Shown here one piece after another: positions 1-9,060 of a DNA stretch of 64,000 nt. Position 1 is the stretch's first letter. The number at the start of each line of letters is the position of its first letter. Position numbers and translations under genes: made by a program. The notes beneath the pieces were generated by a model, which was not told the DNA's origin, ran no database searches, and saw nothing but the letters and a program-made list of their open reading frames with translations. The stretch lies in contig NZ_CP020474.1 of NCBI RefSeq assembly GCF_002080415.1, forward strand, positions 1,873,501 to 1,937,500, read 5' to 3'. The stretch is from Roseovarius mucosus (GTDB taxonomy: Bacteria; Pseudomonadota; Alphaproteobacteria; Rhodobacterales; Rhodobacteraceae).

Positions 1-452
1 GCCATCAGGCCCAGCGCCTCTGCCGCCCCAGCAGCGGCCTCCGGCCCCATCTGCCCCTTGGCCATGTCCTCCAGCGCCGCCCGTGGCCCAGCCTCAAGCC
101 CGCCGGTTTCCAGCAAATCGCGCAAATGCTTGAGCCGCCGCAGGGGTGCGGGCACGCGCGCAGGCCCCGCACCGAGATGTGCCTTGCGCCCTTCAGCCTG
201 CCCAGTGGTCAGAAAATGCGTGAACGGATCAAGCCCCGCCGCCGCGACATCGGGATTGGCCGCAAGATAGGCACGCGCCGCGAACTGCGGCCCCGGATCA
301 CGCGCCAAAAAGGCACCGATCCATGCATAATGCGTGGCGGGATCAAGCGGCAGACGCGCGACATCCGGATAGACCCGCCCATACCAACCCGCATCAAACC
401 ATGCCGACCGGCGCAACCGCGCGACCGCTTCGGGATCAACATCGGGCCGCAT
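1..452 (-). CDS. Glycosyltransferase-associated protein with NPDV repeats (3' end outside window)
   Basis: The reading frame starts at an ATG at 452, 4 bases after the stop of the preceding small gene, and runs off the left edge, so only about 150 residues are visible. They contain two degenerate copies of a repeat also present in the neighbouring glycosyltransferase: a WFDAGWY..YPDV..LPLDPATHY unit at residues 18-42 and an AYLAANPDVAAAGLDPFTHF unit at 61-80, followed by GQAEGR. This repeat is common next to glycosyltransferase domains in alphaproteobacterial surface-polysaccharide enzymes. No catalytic domain is visible; it would lie in the missing part if the protein is a glycosyltransferase. 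It probably belongs to one operon with the two upstream genes. Confidence 0.7.
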   Translation of the reverse strand, partial: MRPDVDPEAVARLRRSAWFDAGWYGRVYPDVARLPLDPATHYAWIGAFLARDPGPQFAARAYLAANPDVAAAGLDPFTHFLTTGQAEGRKAHLGAGPARVPAPLRRLKHLRDLLETGGLEAGPRAALEDMAKGQMGPEAAAGAAEALGLM

Positions 453-455
453 GGA

Positions 456-671
456 TCAGCGCCGCCGCGCGTGTAGCCGCGCCAAAAGACCAGAGGGCTC
501 GGGGGAAGCACGAAGCGCCTCCAACTCCAAAAGCCGCGCACTCAGCCGCGTGATCTCATCCTCGCGCGCGGCCAGCGTTCCACGCAGCGCCTCGACCTGT
601 TCCAGCAACAGCCGGTTCTGGGCGCGCAACGCGGCCATGCCCCGCGCAATATCATCCTCTGGATCGGTCAT
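456..671 (-). CDS. Small coiled-coil protein in glycosyltransferase operon
   Basis: A 71-residue protein that is almost entirely charged heptad-like sequence (for example RAQNRLLLEQVEALRGTLAA), predicted to form one long coiled coil, with an arginine-rich C-terminus. Its ATG overlaps the stop of the upstream glycosyltransferase by 4 bases (ATGA) and its stop lies 4 bases before the next gene, so all three are probably co-translated. I do not recognise a family. A role as a scaffold or tether for the flanking surface-glycan enzymes is only an inference from its place in the operon. Confidence 0.7.
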   Translation of the reverse strand: MTDPEDDIARGMAALRAQNRLLLEQVEALRGTLAAREDEITRLSARLLELEALRASPEPSGLLARLHARRR

Positions 672-1972
672 GGCCCCTCCGGAATACTGCCCTGCTTGGC
701 GCGAATATGGGCAAGGTTCGGCCCCAACGCCTCCCGTGTCGAGATGTTATCAAGGCCAAGACTGTCCACCACATGATGCCCGGTAATGATCGGCAGCGCG
801 ACCGGGTCCGACAGGGCGGTATACCGCAGGATCAGATCCCAATCCACCAGCCGCGTCAGGGCCGTATCAAACCCACCCAGCGTCTCGACCAGCCCACGCC
901 GATGCACAAAACTGTTGAGGTCGATGAAATTCTCTTCGGTCAGTGCCGGCCGGTCAAAACTCTGAAACAACACATCGCTCCACCCCTGCGAGAGGTTGTG
1001 CCGACAAATCGCGGTATAGGCACTCTGCGCCCCCGGCACCGCCAGCAATCCGCCCACCGCATAGAGCAGGTGATCCGCCTCCCAGTAATTGTCACTGTCG
1101 AGATAGGCGATCACGTCGCCCTGCGCCCGCGCCAGCCCAGCATTGCGCGCCGCCGACACCCCCGCATTCTCCTGCCCAAGCAGGACAAGCCGCCCCGCCG
1201 CCACAGGCTCGGGAAACCGCTGCTGCAACAGCTCCAACGTGGCATCGCGGCTGCCGTCGTCGATCACGATCACCTCTTTGGGCGCATAGGATTGCAAGAG
1301 GGCGGATGCCACCGCCGTCACAACCGTATGCGCTCGGTTCCAAGTTGGCAGGATCACGCTAACCTCCGGTCTCTGCTGCCCCAAAAGCGCCAGCGCCTCG
1401 GCGCGCAGCGCCTCTTGCAGGTCGCGACAAGACCGGGGCGCGGGGCAGGTCTCGATCAGCGCCCCAAGAGTTTCCCCCCCTTGATCCAACCATCGCGGCG
1501 CGCGCCCCTCCGCCGCCCCGCTTGAGAGGTAATGCGCCAGCGGATCAACCCCGGCCAAGGCCACATCCGGATTACTCGCCAGATACTCCTCCGGCGAAAA
1601 AAGCATGGCGCGCTGCGCCTCCGGCAGATCAGGCAGCACCTGCGCCAAAAGCAGGCCCAGCGCCCGCGCCCTGCCCGACAGCCTGTCGGCCTCTTCCGCT
1701 TTTTGCGCCGCGCGCAGGGTCAATAGCTCGAATTGCGCGGCCTGCGCCGCAATCCGGCCTTTCAACCCATCCTGCGCCATGCGCATCAGCAGCGCCCCCA
1801 GAAAATCCGCTAGGGGTGTTGCCCCCTCCTGCGCCTGCACCCACGCCTGCGCTGCCTGAAGCTGCGGCCCAAGTGCTACCGAAGCTGCCCCGGTCTCATC
1901 GGTCTGGGGCCGCTCCAGAAACCGGCTGAGGTCCGCCAACATCTCTGGCATGTCAGGGGGCGGCAGGGGCAT
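668..1972 (-). CDS. Family 2 glycosyltransferase with N-terminal NPDV-repeat region
   Basis: A 434-residue protein. Residues about 205-420 form a GT-A, family 2 glycosyltransferase domain: VSVILPTWNR at the first strand, VIDDGS (DDG at 238-240) for nucleotide-sugar binding, NAGVSAARNAGL, and the metal-binding LDSD motif (292-294). Such enzymes transfer a sugar from a nucleotide donor, usually at the cytoplasmic membrane face, to build exo- or surface polysaccharides. The N-terminal 200 residues are not catalytic: a helical region, then a YLASNPDVALAGVDPLAHY repeat with AEGR at about 130-156, matching the partial gene at the left edge. It is first in a three-gene minus-strand operon. The acceptor cannot be deduced. 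Confidence 0.85.
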   Translation of the reverse strand: MPLPPPDMPEMLADLSRFLERPQTDETGAASVALGPQLQAAQAWVQAQEGATPLADFLGALLMRMAQDGLKGRIAAQAAQFELLTLRAAQKAEEADRLSGRARALGLLLAQVLPDLPEAQRAMLFSPEEYLASNPDVALAGVDPLAHYLSSGAAEGRAPRWLDQGGETLGALIETCPAPRSCRDLQEALRAEALALLGQQRPEVSVILPTWNRAHTVVTAVASALLQSYAPKEVIVIDDGSRDATLELLQQRFPEPVAAGRLVLLGQENAGVSAARNAGLARAQGDVIAYLDSDNYWEADHLLYAVGGLLAVPGAQSAYTAICRHNLSQGWSDVLFQSFDRPALTEENFIDLNSFVHRRGLVETLGGFDTALTRLVDWDLILRYTALSDPVALPIITGHHVVDSLGLDNISTREALGPNLAHIRAKQGSIPEGP

Positions 1973-2104
1973 GACACAAGCCTTCTTTCCGGTCGGACAT
2001 CAGTCCGGGGATTGCGGGTCAGGACCACGGCCCAAAGCGGGCGCAATCCTGTCCAAGGTTTAATGCGCCCCTTCCTGCGCTGCAATCTTTTCCCCCGGCT
2101 GGCC
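1973..2104. other. Intergenic spacer between dabA and the glycosyltransferase operon
   Basis: A 132-base spacer. On the minus strand it contains a GGGCGCA/TGCGCCC inverted repeat separated by about 20 bases but no following T-run, so it is not a convincing terminator. The promoter of the glycosyltransferase operon would have to lie here, but I see no clear -35/-10 pair. Confidence 0.4.
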
Positions 2105-4510
2105 TCAGGCCGCCGCGCGAATGCCCCGTTCCTCGCGGCAGCCCTGCCACTCCAACCCGCCCCGATAGCGCTGCACGATCCGTCCCGCATCATCCAGCAA
2201 CATCAGATGCAGCCACCGATTGTCAAACAGCGCACGCAGATCGGGATGCCGCGCCAGAATACCCGTCACCGCCTCTGCCGGGGCTGCAACACATGCCGTC
2301 AGGCGCAGCGGTTCATGCATGAACTCCGCCCCGTCATGCACTGACTGCCACGGCAGCCCCACCCGCAGGGTGCCACCATTCCCCTCGACCACGCCAACCC
2401 CGCCGGTCACATTATGCAACAGCTTGTTGCCCGCGCCGAACACCTCGGGCGCGACCACCGATCCATAATATTGCAGGCTGATCCAGCTTGCGACAACGAC
2501 CGGCGCGGTCAGGATCAATTCCAGCACGCCAAAGCCGTCGTCTTGCCGCCAGTCATAGTCGTGCAGAAAGGCCCGCCCCCCCAACGGCTTGCCCCGCGTC
2601 CGGTCGCGCGGTGCCGCAACAAAGGCGTTGCACCCCGCCAGCCCCCATTCGGGCCGGGTTTCGGCCCAATCGGTGCTGCGTGCGCCAATATCGCCCCCCT
2701 TGCCCGCACGCGGCAGGCGCAGCGCACGCTCCGTCCGCGCCAGTGCCCCCGCCTCTTGCAAAACCATCTGCGCGCGCTCCAACAGGGCCGGGATCACGGC
2801 ACAACCGGGATCTTGCGCATAGAGCGTCACCGCATCCGTGGTCGTATCATGCATCCCCGCGACAAAAACCGTATCATGGGGAATGTCGATCCCTTCCGCG
2901 ATCAGCCCGGCACGCACCTCCGCCTCATTCAGCAGCCCCGCCAAAAGCCGCGCATTGGCATCGCCGGGATAGCCACCACAGGCCCCGCAGTGCAACGCGC
3001 TGGCATGCGGGTTGTTCACCACACGCGCCCCATGCCCCACCAACAGCACCAGAGGCGCAAAATCCCCGGTCAGCGACATCGCCCGCAGAATGGCCGCAGC
3101 CGTGGCAATCCGCTCGGTCAGGGTAAATTCGGCACTGAACTGCGGCGCGGGGGGGATGTTGTGGCGCGGGGCCTGTCCCAAAGCATCCCGCAAGAGTTTG
3201 CCCAGATAGACCGGCCCGGTCGCCTCGACAAAGGCAAAGGACGACACCGCCGCCAGCTTGAACCGCCCCCAGGCCCGCGCCGCCCGCGCCCCGAACCGTG
3301 CAGCCTGATCGGCACCCGCCGCGCTCGGGGCTGTGGCCGTGCTCGACAGCTTCGGTGCCAGCAACACTGGCAACCGCGCCTCGATCACATCCGAAGCAAA
3401 ATTGCGATGCCCATGCGCCAAGCCAAAGAACCCGGCAAAGCCAAGGGTTTGAATGCCGGGATACAGGCTTTCCAGCGCGCGCCGAAACACCTCGGACCGC
3501 ACGTCGATACAGAACGCCGCCTGAAGCATGGGGCGCGCCTGCACCTTCTCGGGCACCTCCGCCTCCAGCACCTCGGCCAAATCGCGCTGCGCCGCCCGCT
3601 CTGCGGCCTCTTGCAGCACACAAGCGGCCAGCTGCGCCGGTGTCGCGCATGCCGGCGTCGCATGGGTGGCGCGTATATCCGCCCAACGCGCCGCAATCTG
3701 ATCGCCATATTGCGCGAAGAGCGCCGCTTCCCAAACCAGCCGGATCGTCAAAAGATCCGTCGTAATCGGCTCTGCCTGCCCGTCCATCTCGGCTTGCCAC
3801 AACCGTTGCCGCGCCAGCTGGGACCAGCCCCCAAGCCCTAGCAAAAGCTGGTGAAAATAGCTCTCCGCCGCGCCCGCCTCCAAACCCAAGGCGTCGCAGG
3901 CCAGTGACAACGCCACCCGCGCGCGTCCCGGCTGTGCTGCAACGCGCGCCGCAAACCCGGTCAAACCCGAGATTTCCGGCGTCAGGTCCCGGCTGGCAAA
4001 AATCTGCCAGCTTTCATAGGCCCCGCGCCCCGCCGTCACCTGCCAGAGCGCTTGACCCGCATCGAAATAACCTGCTGCCCACGCGCCAATGCGCGCCTCG
4101 ATCAGGCCCGGCCAGTCCACGCCCGACACCTCCTGCGCCAGATGCGCGAGGGTGGGCAATGCCTCGGGCGTCTCTTGCTCCGCCTCCGCCGCCGCCTTCA
4201 ACGCAGCCACCGTCGCGGGCGCACCCGCAGGGGCCTCCGCCAGCGCCGCCTCAAGGTCAGCCGCAGTGATCCGCCCCTCGGCAATCCGCGCGCGATACCA
4301 GGCATTCGGCATCGTCACCCGCAGGCCCGCGATCCGGCCCAGCTTGGCCGATACCTGCGCCAAACTCTGCCCCGTGTGCCCAAGGAAGGGATTGACCGCA
4401 ACGGTCGCCTCCAACGGCCAGAGCGGCGGAATAACGCGGCTCACCTTCTCCGACAGGGCAATCAGTTCCAGATGGGGGCCGGTAAACCCGGCATGCGTTT
4501 CGCTCTTCAT
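2105..4510 (-). CDS. dabA: Inorganic carbon transporter subunit DabA (DUF2309)
   Basis: An 801-residue protein of the DUF2309/UPF0753 family. With the NuoL-like partner DabB it forms an energy-coupled complex that accumulates dissolved inorganic carbon as bicarbonate. DabA is the cytoplasmic, beta-carbonic-anhydrase-like zinc subunit. The expected zinc ligands are visible: CIDVR (C334, D336), VGHGARV (H493) and [10 protein letters not shown] (C508); the H-to-C spacing of 15 matches that known for the family. The ATG at 4510 overlaps the dabB stop by 4 bases (ATGA), so I prefer it to longer in-frame starts. Gene order is dabB-dabA with a divergent LysR gene upstream. In a predicted heterotroph it may serve anaplerotic carboxylation rather than Calvin-cycle growth; that is inference. 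Confidence 0.93.
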   Translation of the reverse strand: MKSETHAGFTGPHLELIALSEKVSRVIPPLWPLEATVAVNPFLGHTGQSLAQVSAKLGRIAGLRVTMPNAWYRARIAEGRITAADLEAALAEAPAGAPATVAALKAAAEAEQETPEALPTLAHLAQEVSGVDWPGLIEARIGAWAAGYFDAGQALWQVTAGRGAYESWQIFASRDLTPEISGLTGFAARVAAQPGRARVALSLACDALGLEAGAAESYFHQLLLGLGGWSQLARQRLWQAEMDGQAEPITTDLLTIRLVWEAALFAQYGDQIAARWADIRATHATPACATPAQLAACVLQEAAERAAQRDLAEVLEAEVPEKVQARPMLQAAFCIDVRSEVFRRALESLYPGIQTLGFAGFFGLAHGHRNFASDVIEARLPVLLAPKLSSTATAPSAAGADQAARFGARAARAWGRFKLAAVSSFAFVEATGPVYLGKLLRDALGQAPRHNIPPAPQFSAEFTLTERIATAAAILRAMSLTGDFAPLVLLVGHGARVVNNPHASALHCGACGGYPGDANARLLAGLLNEAEVRAGLIAEGIDIPHDTVFVAGMHDTTTDAVTLYAQDPGCAVIPALLERAQMVLQEAGALARTERALRLPRAGKGGDIGARSTDWAETRPEWGLAGCNAFVAAPRDRTRGKPLGGRAFLHDYDWRQDDGFGVLELILTAPVVVASWISLQYYGSVVAPEVFGAGNKLLHNVTGGVGVVEGNGGTLRVGLPWQSVHDGAEFMHEPLRLTACVAAPAEAVTGILARHPDLRALFDNRWLHLMLLDDAGRIVQRYRGGLEWQGCREERGIRAAA

Positions 4511-6093
4511 GATGCCGCTCCCTTGCGCGCCCGTGGCCGCGACCAGACCCGCAACAGGCGGTCCTCGACGGCATTGATGTAAAATCCGTTGGTGATATGC
4601 ACCCGCAGCCCCTGCGCCGCCGGATGATGCGCCCAGAGCGGCAGGGTCGATTGCGCCACCGCCACCGCGCCGAAACTGACCAGCGCCAACAGGATCAGCG
4701 CCCATTCCAGCGGCCCCGCCACAGGCGCAGGCGGCAAGACACCAGCGGTCAGCCATTCCGCACCCCGTTGCAGCGCAAGATACGCCACCGTCGCCAGCAC
4801 CGACATCTGCGCCGTGCGCCGTGTCAGCGCGCGCGGGGCCGCATCCGCCAACCCCTGCGCCAAAAGATAGGCCACACCAAAGATCAGGATCGCGCCCAGC
4901 GCCACCGCCTGCGGCGATTTCGCGCCAAACCCGATCAGCGCGCCCGAGGCAAGATAAACCAACCCATAAATCGTGATCGCCAACCCAAAGGCCCGCGCGA
5001 CAGAGCGCAGCCCCGGCACCGCCACCGGCCCCGGCCGCCGCTGCGCCGCCACCCGCTCAATAGCGCCGCCCGCCGACAGGAACGCATGCGCCTTATACAG
5101 CGAATGCGCCACGATATGCAGCAGGGCGAGCGGAAAGAGCGCCAGACCACATTGCAGGATCATGAACCCCATCTGCGACACCGTGGACCACGCCAACGAG
5201 ACCTTGACCGTCGGTTGCGTCAGCATCACCACCCCGCCAAAAAGCGCGGTAAACCCGCCGATCCCCACCAGCACCGCCAGCACCAGCGGCGACAACAGCA
5301 GGACATCGGCAAACCGGATCAACAAAAACCCGCCGCCATTCACCACCCCGGCATGCAGCAGGGCCGAGACCGGCGTGGGCGCCTCCATCACCTCGGTCAG
5401 CCAGCCGTGGCTCGGGAATTGCGCCGATTTCAGCAGCGCGGCCAGCGCCAAGAACCCCGCCGCCGCCGCTGCCAGCGCGCCGCCTTCACCCAACCGCGCG
5501 GCGCTCAGGATACCCGCGATCTGCGTGGTTCCATAGGCCGCAACCAGCAGCAGCGCCGCACCGATCAGCGCCGCATCCCCCAGCCGCGCAGTCACAAATT
5601 TCTTATAGGCCGCGCGCTGCGCCCCGATCCGCTCGGGGTAAAACAGCAGCAAACGATGCAGACAGAGGCTGGTGGCGATCCACGCCCCCACGAACTGCAC
5701 CACCGTGCCCGACAGCACAAGGATCTGCACCGCGGCCAGCGTCGCCAAAAGCCACAGGGCAAAGCGGGCCTGCCCCGCCTCGCCATCCAGATAGGTGCGC
5801 GCATACCGCGCCACGACCCAGCCGATAAAGGCCACCAGCATCAGCATCACGGCGCTGACCACATCCACCCGCACGGCGATCACATGGCCCAGCACGCCGG
5901 GCGCGGCCCCATCGCCCGCCCCTGTGACCATCAGGATCACCGGCATCGTCAGCGCCACTAGTAGCGCCACAAGGCCAGCCCCTTCCGCCAGCCACGCGGC
6001 GCGGCGCGGGGTGATAGTCCGCTGTGCAGGGATCAGCACTGCGGCAACGATCAGAACGACAGGCGCAAGCAGGGGCAAAAGATGGATCGGCAT
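4507..6093 (-). CDS. dabB: Inorganic carbon transporter membrane subunit DabB (NuoL-like)
   Basis: A 528-residue, highly hydrophobic protein of the NADH-quinone oxidoreductase subunit 5 / Mrp antiporter family. Typical proton-channel segments are present: [20 protein letters not shown] in the middle, and [10 protein letters not shown] followed by [18 protein letters not shown]. In DabAB systems this subunit conducts cations and drives CO2 hydration by the DabA partner. Assignment to DabB rather than NuoL or Mrp rests on direct coupling to dabA and the lack of other nuo or mrp genes. I chose the ATG at 6093 because GGAGG lies just before it; a longer in-frame start at 6144 lacks this. Confidence 0.9.
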   Translation of the reverse strand: MPIHLLPLLAPVVLIVAAVLIPAQRTITPRRAAWLAEGAGLVALLVALTMPVILMVTGAGDGAAPGVLGHVIAVRVDVVSAVMLMLVAFIGWVVARYARTYLDGEAGQARFALWLLATLAAVQILVLSGTVVQFVGAWIATSLCLHRLLLFYPERIGAQRAAYKKFVTARLGDAALIGAALLLVAAYGTTQIAGILSAARLGEGGALAAAAAGFLALAALLKSAQFPSHGWLTEVMEAPTPVSALLHAGVVNGGGFLLIRFADVLLLSPLVLAVLVGIGGFTALFGGVVMLTQPTVKVSLAWSTVSQMGFMILQCGLALFPLALLHIVAHSLYKAHAFLSAGGAIERVAAQRRPGPVAVPGLRSVARAFGLAITIYGLVYLASGALIGFGAKSPQAVALGAILIFGVAYLLAQGLADAAPRALTRRTAQMSVLATVAYLALQRGAEWLTAGVLPPAPVAGPLEWALILLALVSFGAVAVAQSTLPLWAHHPAAQGLRVHITNGFYINAVEDRLLRVWSRPRARKGAAS

Positions 6094-6156
6094 GTAACCT
6101 CCGGGGGCAAATGGCTCTCCCGGTGATAGGCAAAACCCGATCATAATAAAAATTCA

Positions 6157-6169
6157 TTGTTCCAAACAA
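6157..6169. promoter_or_regulatory. Candidate LysR operator (T-N11-A palindrome) between dabB and lysR
   Basis: The 13-base sequence TTGTTCCAAACAA is a perfect 5-bp inverted repeat with the T-N11-A form of LysR-type binding sites. It lies in the AT-rich divergent region 6094-6192, 24 bases before the likely lysR start and 64 bases before dabB. This position would allow control of both directions. Confidence 0.5.
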
Positions 6170-6192
6170 ATCATTCTTCTAAACAGAACGAT

Positions 6193-7068
6193 ATGAGCGA
6201 AATGAACTACAACCATCTGCGCTATTTCTGGGAGGTCGCCCGCGACGGCAACCTCACCCGCACCGCGGCCCGGCTCAACCTCTCGCAATCCGCTCTCTCG
6301 GTGCAGATCCGCAAGCTCGAGGATCGTCTGGGCCAGCCTGTGTTCGAGCGGCGCAATCGCCAATTGCACCTGACCGAGGCGGGGCGCATCACGCTCGACT
6401 ATGCCGAAACCATCTTTGGCGCAGGGCAAGAGCTGATCGCGACGCTGCGCCAGACCGGTCATGCGCAACAAGTGCTGCGCGTGGGGGCACTCGCCACACT
6501 GTCGCGCAATTTCCAGATCGAATTCCTGCGCCCGCTCTTGGGCCAGCCTCAGATCGAACTTGTCCTGCGCTCCGGCACCTCTATCGAATTGCTCCAGGGG
6601 CTAGAGGCGCTCAGCCTCGATGTCGTGCTCACGAATGTGGCCCCCAGCGCCGATGCGCTCACCAGCTTCATCGTGCATCCCGTGGCGCAGCAGCCCGTCA
6701 GCGTGATCGGCACCCCCGCCCGGATCGAGGCCGCAGACAGCCTTGCCGCTTTGCTAAGCGCCAATCCGATCATCGTGCCCACGCTCGAGTCTCCGGTGCG
6801 CGCCGGGTTCGACGCGCTCTGCGCGCGGCTCTCGATCCGCCCGGTGCTCGCCGCCGAAGTCGATGACATGGCCATGATGCGCCTTCTCGCGCGCGAAGAT
6901 ATCGGCCTTGCGGTGCTGCCCCCCATCGTGGTCAAGAACGAACTGGAATCGGGCCTCCTGCAAGAGGCCGCCCATAGCGTCGGCCTCACCGAACATTTCC
7001 ACGCCGTCACCGCCAAACGCAGATTCCCCAACCCCCTCCTCGCGCAACTCTTCGACCGCGCGCTTTGA
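6193..7068 (+). CDS. LysR-family transcriptional regulator of dabAB (probable)
   Basis: A 291-residue LysR-type regulator. The N-terminal winged helix-turn-helix (residues 1-65) reads YNHLRYFWEVARDGNLTRTA followed by LNLSQSALSVQIRKLEDRLG, a standard LysR pattern; the rest is a periplasmic-binding-protein-like co-inducer domain. It is divergent from dabBA with a T-N11-A palindrome between them. LysR regulators (CcmR/CbbR types) are known next to inorganic-carbon uptake genes, so control of dabAB by carbon status is the natural guess, but the effector is unknown. The ATG at 6193 is preferred; an in-frame TTG at 6157 would place the operator inside the gene. Confidence 0.85.
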   Translation: MSEMNYNHLRYFWEVARDGNLTRTAARLNLSQSALSVQIRKLEDRLGQPVFERRNRQLHLTEAGRITLDYAETIFGAGQELIATLRQTGHAQQVLRVGALATLSRNFQIEFLRPLLGQPQIELVLRSGTSIELLQGLEALSLDVVLTNVAPSADALTSFIVHPVAQQPVSVIGTPARIEAADSLAALLSANPIIVPTLESPVRAGFDALCARLSIRPVLAAEVDDMAMMRLLAREDIGLAVLPPIVVKNELESGLLQEAAHSVGLTEHFHAVTAKRRFPNPLLAQLFDRAL

Positions 7069-7083
7069 GGTGGGTGCTTACCT

Positions 7084-7102
7084 GTTTTCTTGAAAAGAAA
7101 AC
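7084..7102. repeat. Short perfect hairpin after lysR (AAGAAA type)
   Basis: GTTTTCTT-GAA-AAGAAAAC is a perfect 8-bp stem with a 3-base loop, 16 bases after the lysR stop. No T-run follows, so it is not a classical terminator. A near-identical hairpin lies between serC and serA (35556-35576), which suggests a recurring element, perhaps for 3'-end processing. Confidence 0.5.
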
Positions 7103-7226
7103 GGTACCAGCACTTTTTACTCCTGACGCTCAGACACTACAGATTGTTGCTACCCATCCCTTGAATTCTGGATTTCACGAAAAGGTTGTGCGATTGAAGG
7201 GGAAACCCTCAAAGCGACAGTCCACG

Positions 7227-7916
7227 ATGTTAGTTCCATGCTCCGCCTTGCCGACGTTGTATATTTTTCTTGATGAAGGCGGGAACTTTGACTTCTCGCC
7301 ATCGGGATCAAAGTTTTTCACGCTCTCATGTGTCAGCCTCTACCGGCCTTTCACGCTCCACACAGAGTTGGACAGTTACAAATACGATCTTATCGAGCAC
7401 AGAATAATGCCGCGTATCGAGATGGAGTTCTTTCATTGTGCAGACGACAACCGATACGTACGGGGCAAGATTTTCACCATGCTACACGCTTCCGTTCCAA
7501 GCGCTTCAGTTGACTCAGTGATAGTTGAGAAACGCAAAACAGGCCCAGCTTTGCAGCCGCCAGAGAAATTCTACCCAAAGATGTTGGGGTATCTGCTTCG
7601 ATACGCACTCGAAAAGGCGTCTCAAGGTGTCGGTGAAGTTGTTGTGATAACAGACAACCTGCCTGTCGCTAAAAAGCGTAATGCAATCGAAAAGGGTATC
7701 AAAACTACTCTGGCCGACATGTTACCGAAAGGCGTCCCGTATCGGATGATGCATCATTCATCTCGATCCCACTACGGCTTGCAAATCGCCGATTACTTCA
7801 ACTGGGCCATTTACCGCAAATGGGAACACGGTGACGACACATCGTATGCGACAATCCAATCTCAAATACGCAGCGAGTTCGACATTTTTAAAAGCGGTCA
7901 AAGAAACTATTATTGA
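7227..7916 (+). CDS. DUF3800 domain protein
   Basis: A 229-residue protein of the DUF3800 family. It begins with a YIFLDEGGNFDFSPSGSKFF strand-turn motif carrying the acidic D-E-x-G pair and ends with SHYGLQIADYFNWAIYRKWE, the conserved C-terminal Q-I-A-D segment. DUF3800 proteins have a predicted RNase H-like fold and often occur alone in mobile or defence islands; their biochemical role is not established. The gene and its flanks are clearly less GC-rich than the neighbours and use A/T-ending codons, which suggests horizontal acquisition. An in-frame TTG at 7065 overlapping the lysR stop would add 54 unconserved-looking residues; I prefer the ATG at 7227 just before the conserved motif. Confidence 0.8.
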   Translation: MLVPCSALPTLYIFLDEGGNFDFSPSGSKFFTLSCVSLYRPFTLHTELDSYKYDLIEHRIMPRIEMEFFHCADDNRYVRGKIFTMLHASVPSASVDSVIVEKRKTGPALQPPEKFYPKMLGYLLRYALEKASQGVGEVVVITDNLPVAKKRNAIEKGIKTTLADMLPKGVPYRMMHHSSRSHYGLQIADYFNWAIYRKWEHGDDTSYATIQSQIRSEFDIFKSGQRNYY

Positions 7917-8145
7917 TGTCATATTTTTTGATAATATGACCCCTCCGACTACCCGAAGGAGAACCCCTTGGGTTCTTGTCATCGGAGGGGAACCTTTGAA
8001 TGCAATATATACACCAAGCAATTAATATCAAGTTAAGAGGCGTCCTGTGTCCAAGGTATGCTTGAAACTGCCCAAGTCATATGACAACGCACGGATGCAA
8101 TCCCAAACCCTTGCCTGCCCCCCACAAAACCCCTAAAGCCAGCCC
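7917..8145 (+). other. Structured low-GC spacer downstream of the DUF3800 gene
   Basis: Starting 2 bases after the DUF3800 stop there are consecutive perfect inverted repeats. First is GTCATATT/AATATGAC (7918-7925, 7933-7940; 7-base loop). Next is a long stem CCCCTCCGA/TCGGAGGGG (7940-7948, 7982-7990) that encloses an inner hairpin AGAACCC-CTT-GGGTTCT (7960-7976). The rest, to the ttcA start, is AT-rich with no ORF I can support. The structure could be a transcription-end signal, an end of a mobile islet or a structured RNA; the sequence does not decide. Confidence 0.55.
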
Positions 8146-9015
8146 ATGCTAGACGAGTCCGAAGAGATCCATCCGCTATTCCACGGCGCGCCCAGCAGCA
8201 CCGAATTCAAAAAGCTGCGCAAACGGATCGTGCGCCTTACCCGCGAGGCGATCGAGCAATATGGCATGATCGCGCCGGGCGGCAAATGGCTCGTGTGCCT
8301 CTCGGGTGGCAAGGATAGCTACACCCTGCTCGCCGTGCTCTACGAACTCAAATGGCGCGGCCTTTTGCCGATAGAGCTGTTGGCCTGCAATCTCGATCAG
8401 GGCCAGCCCGGTTTCCCGGCCACCGTCCTGCCGGATTTTCTCAGCCGTATGCAGGTGCCCCACCGCATCGAATATCAGGACACCTATTCCATCGTCATGG
8501 ACAAGGTGCCTGCCGGGCGCACCTATTGCGCGCTCTGTTCACGCCTGCGCCGGGGCAATCTCTACCGCATCGCCCGCGAAGAGGGCTGCACAGCGGTCGT
8601 GCTCGGCCATCACCGCGATGACATTCTCGAAACCTTCTTCATGAACCTCTTTCACGGTGGGCGGCTCGCCACCATGCCGCCCAAGCTGGTGAACGAAGAG
8701 GGCGATTTGTTCCTCTACCGCCCGCTTGCGCATGTCGCCGAAGAGGATTGCGAGCGGTTCGCCCGCGCCATGAATTACCCGATCATCCCCTGTGACCTTT
8801 GCGGGTCTCAGGATGGGCTGCAACGCCAGCAGGTCAAACAAATCCTCGACAGCTGGGAAGCGCGCAGCCCCGGCCGCCGTCAGGTCATGTTCCGCGCGCT
8901 GATGAACGCGCGGCCCTCGCATCTGCTTGATCCGAAATTGTTCGATTTCGCGGGCCTGACCACCGAATCGATAAAATCCGACGCAAATCCCGAAGGCTTG
9001 CCCAAACTCCGTTAA
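8146..9015 (+). CDS. ttcA: tRNA 2-thiocytidine biosynthesis protein TtcA
   Basis: A 289-residue PP-loop ATPase that thiolates cytidine 32 of certain tRNAs, using an Fe-S cluster and ATP in the cytoplasm. Visible features are the PP-loop [10 protein letters not shown] (SGGKDS at 53-58), the CALC pair (C128, C131) and the later CDLC pair (C216, C219), which together supply the cysteines that hold the TtcA iron-sulfur cluster. The [19 protein letters not shown] segment is also typical. Length matches the family. It stands alone, with no obvious operon partner: the spacer before it is structured, and the EAL gene follows 45 bases later. Confidence 0.95.
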   Translation: MLDESEEIHPLFHGAPSSTEFKKLRKRIVRLTREAIEQYGMIAPGGKWLVCLSGGKDSYTLLAVLYELKWRGLLPIELLACNLDQGQPGFPATVLPDFLSRMQVPHRIEYQDTYSIVMDKVPAGRTYCALCSRLRRGNLYRIAREEGCTAVVLGHHRDDILETFFMNLFHGGRLATMPPKLVNEEGDLFLYRPLAHVAEEDCERFARAMNYPIIPCDLCGSQDGLQRQQVKQILDSWEARSPGRRQVMFRALMNARPSHLLDPKLFDFAGLTTESIKSDANPEGLPKLR

Positions 9016-9060
9016 CCCCCACCGCGCTAGGCTCATCGCCAGATTGCGGGACAAGGGTTG

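Noticed and set aside
4597..5961. A 454-codon plus-strand frame opposite dabB.
   Set aside because: It is an Arg/Gln/His-rich antisense shadow of a membrane protein gene.
6157..6192. Upstream TTG start for the LysR gene, which would add 12 residues.
   Set aside because: It would place the putative operator inside the coding region; the ATG at 6193 matches the family start better.
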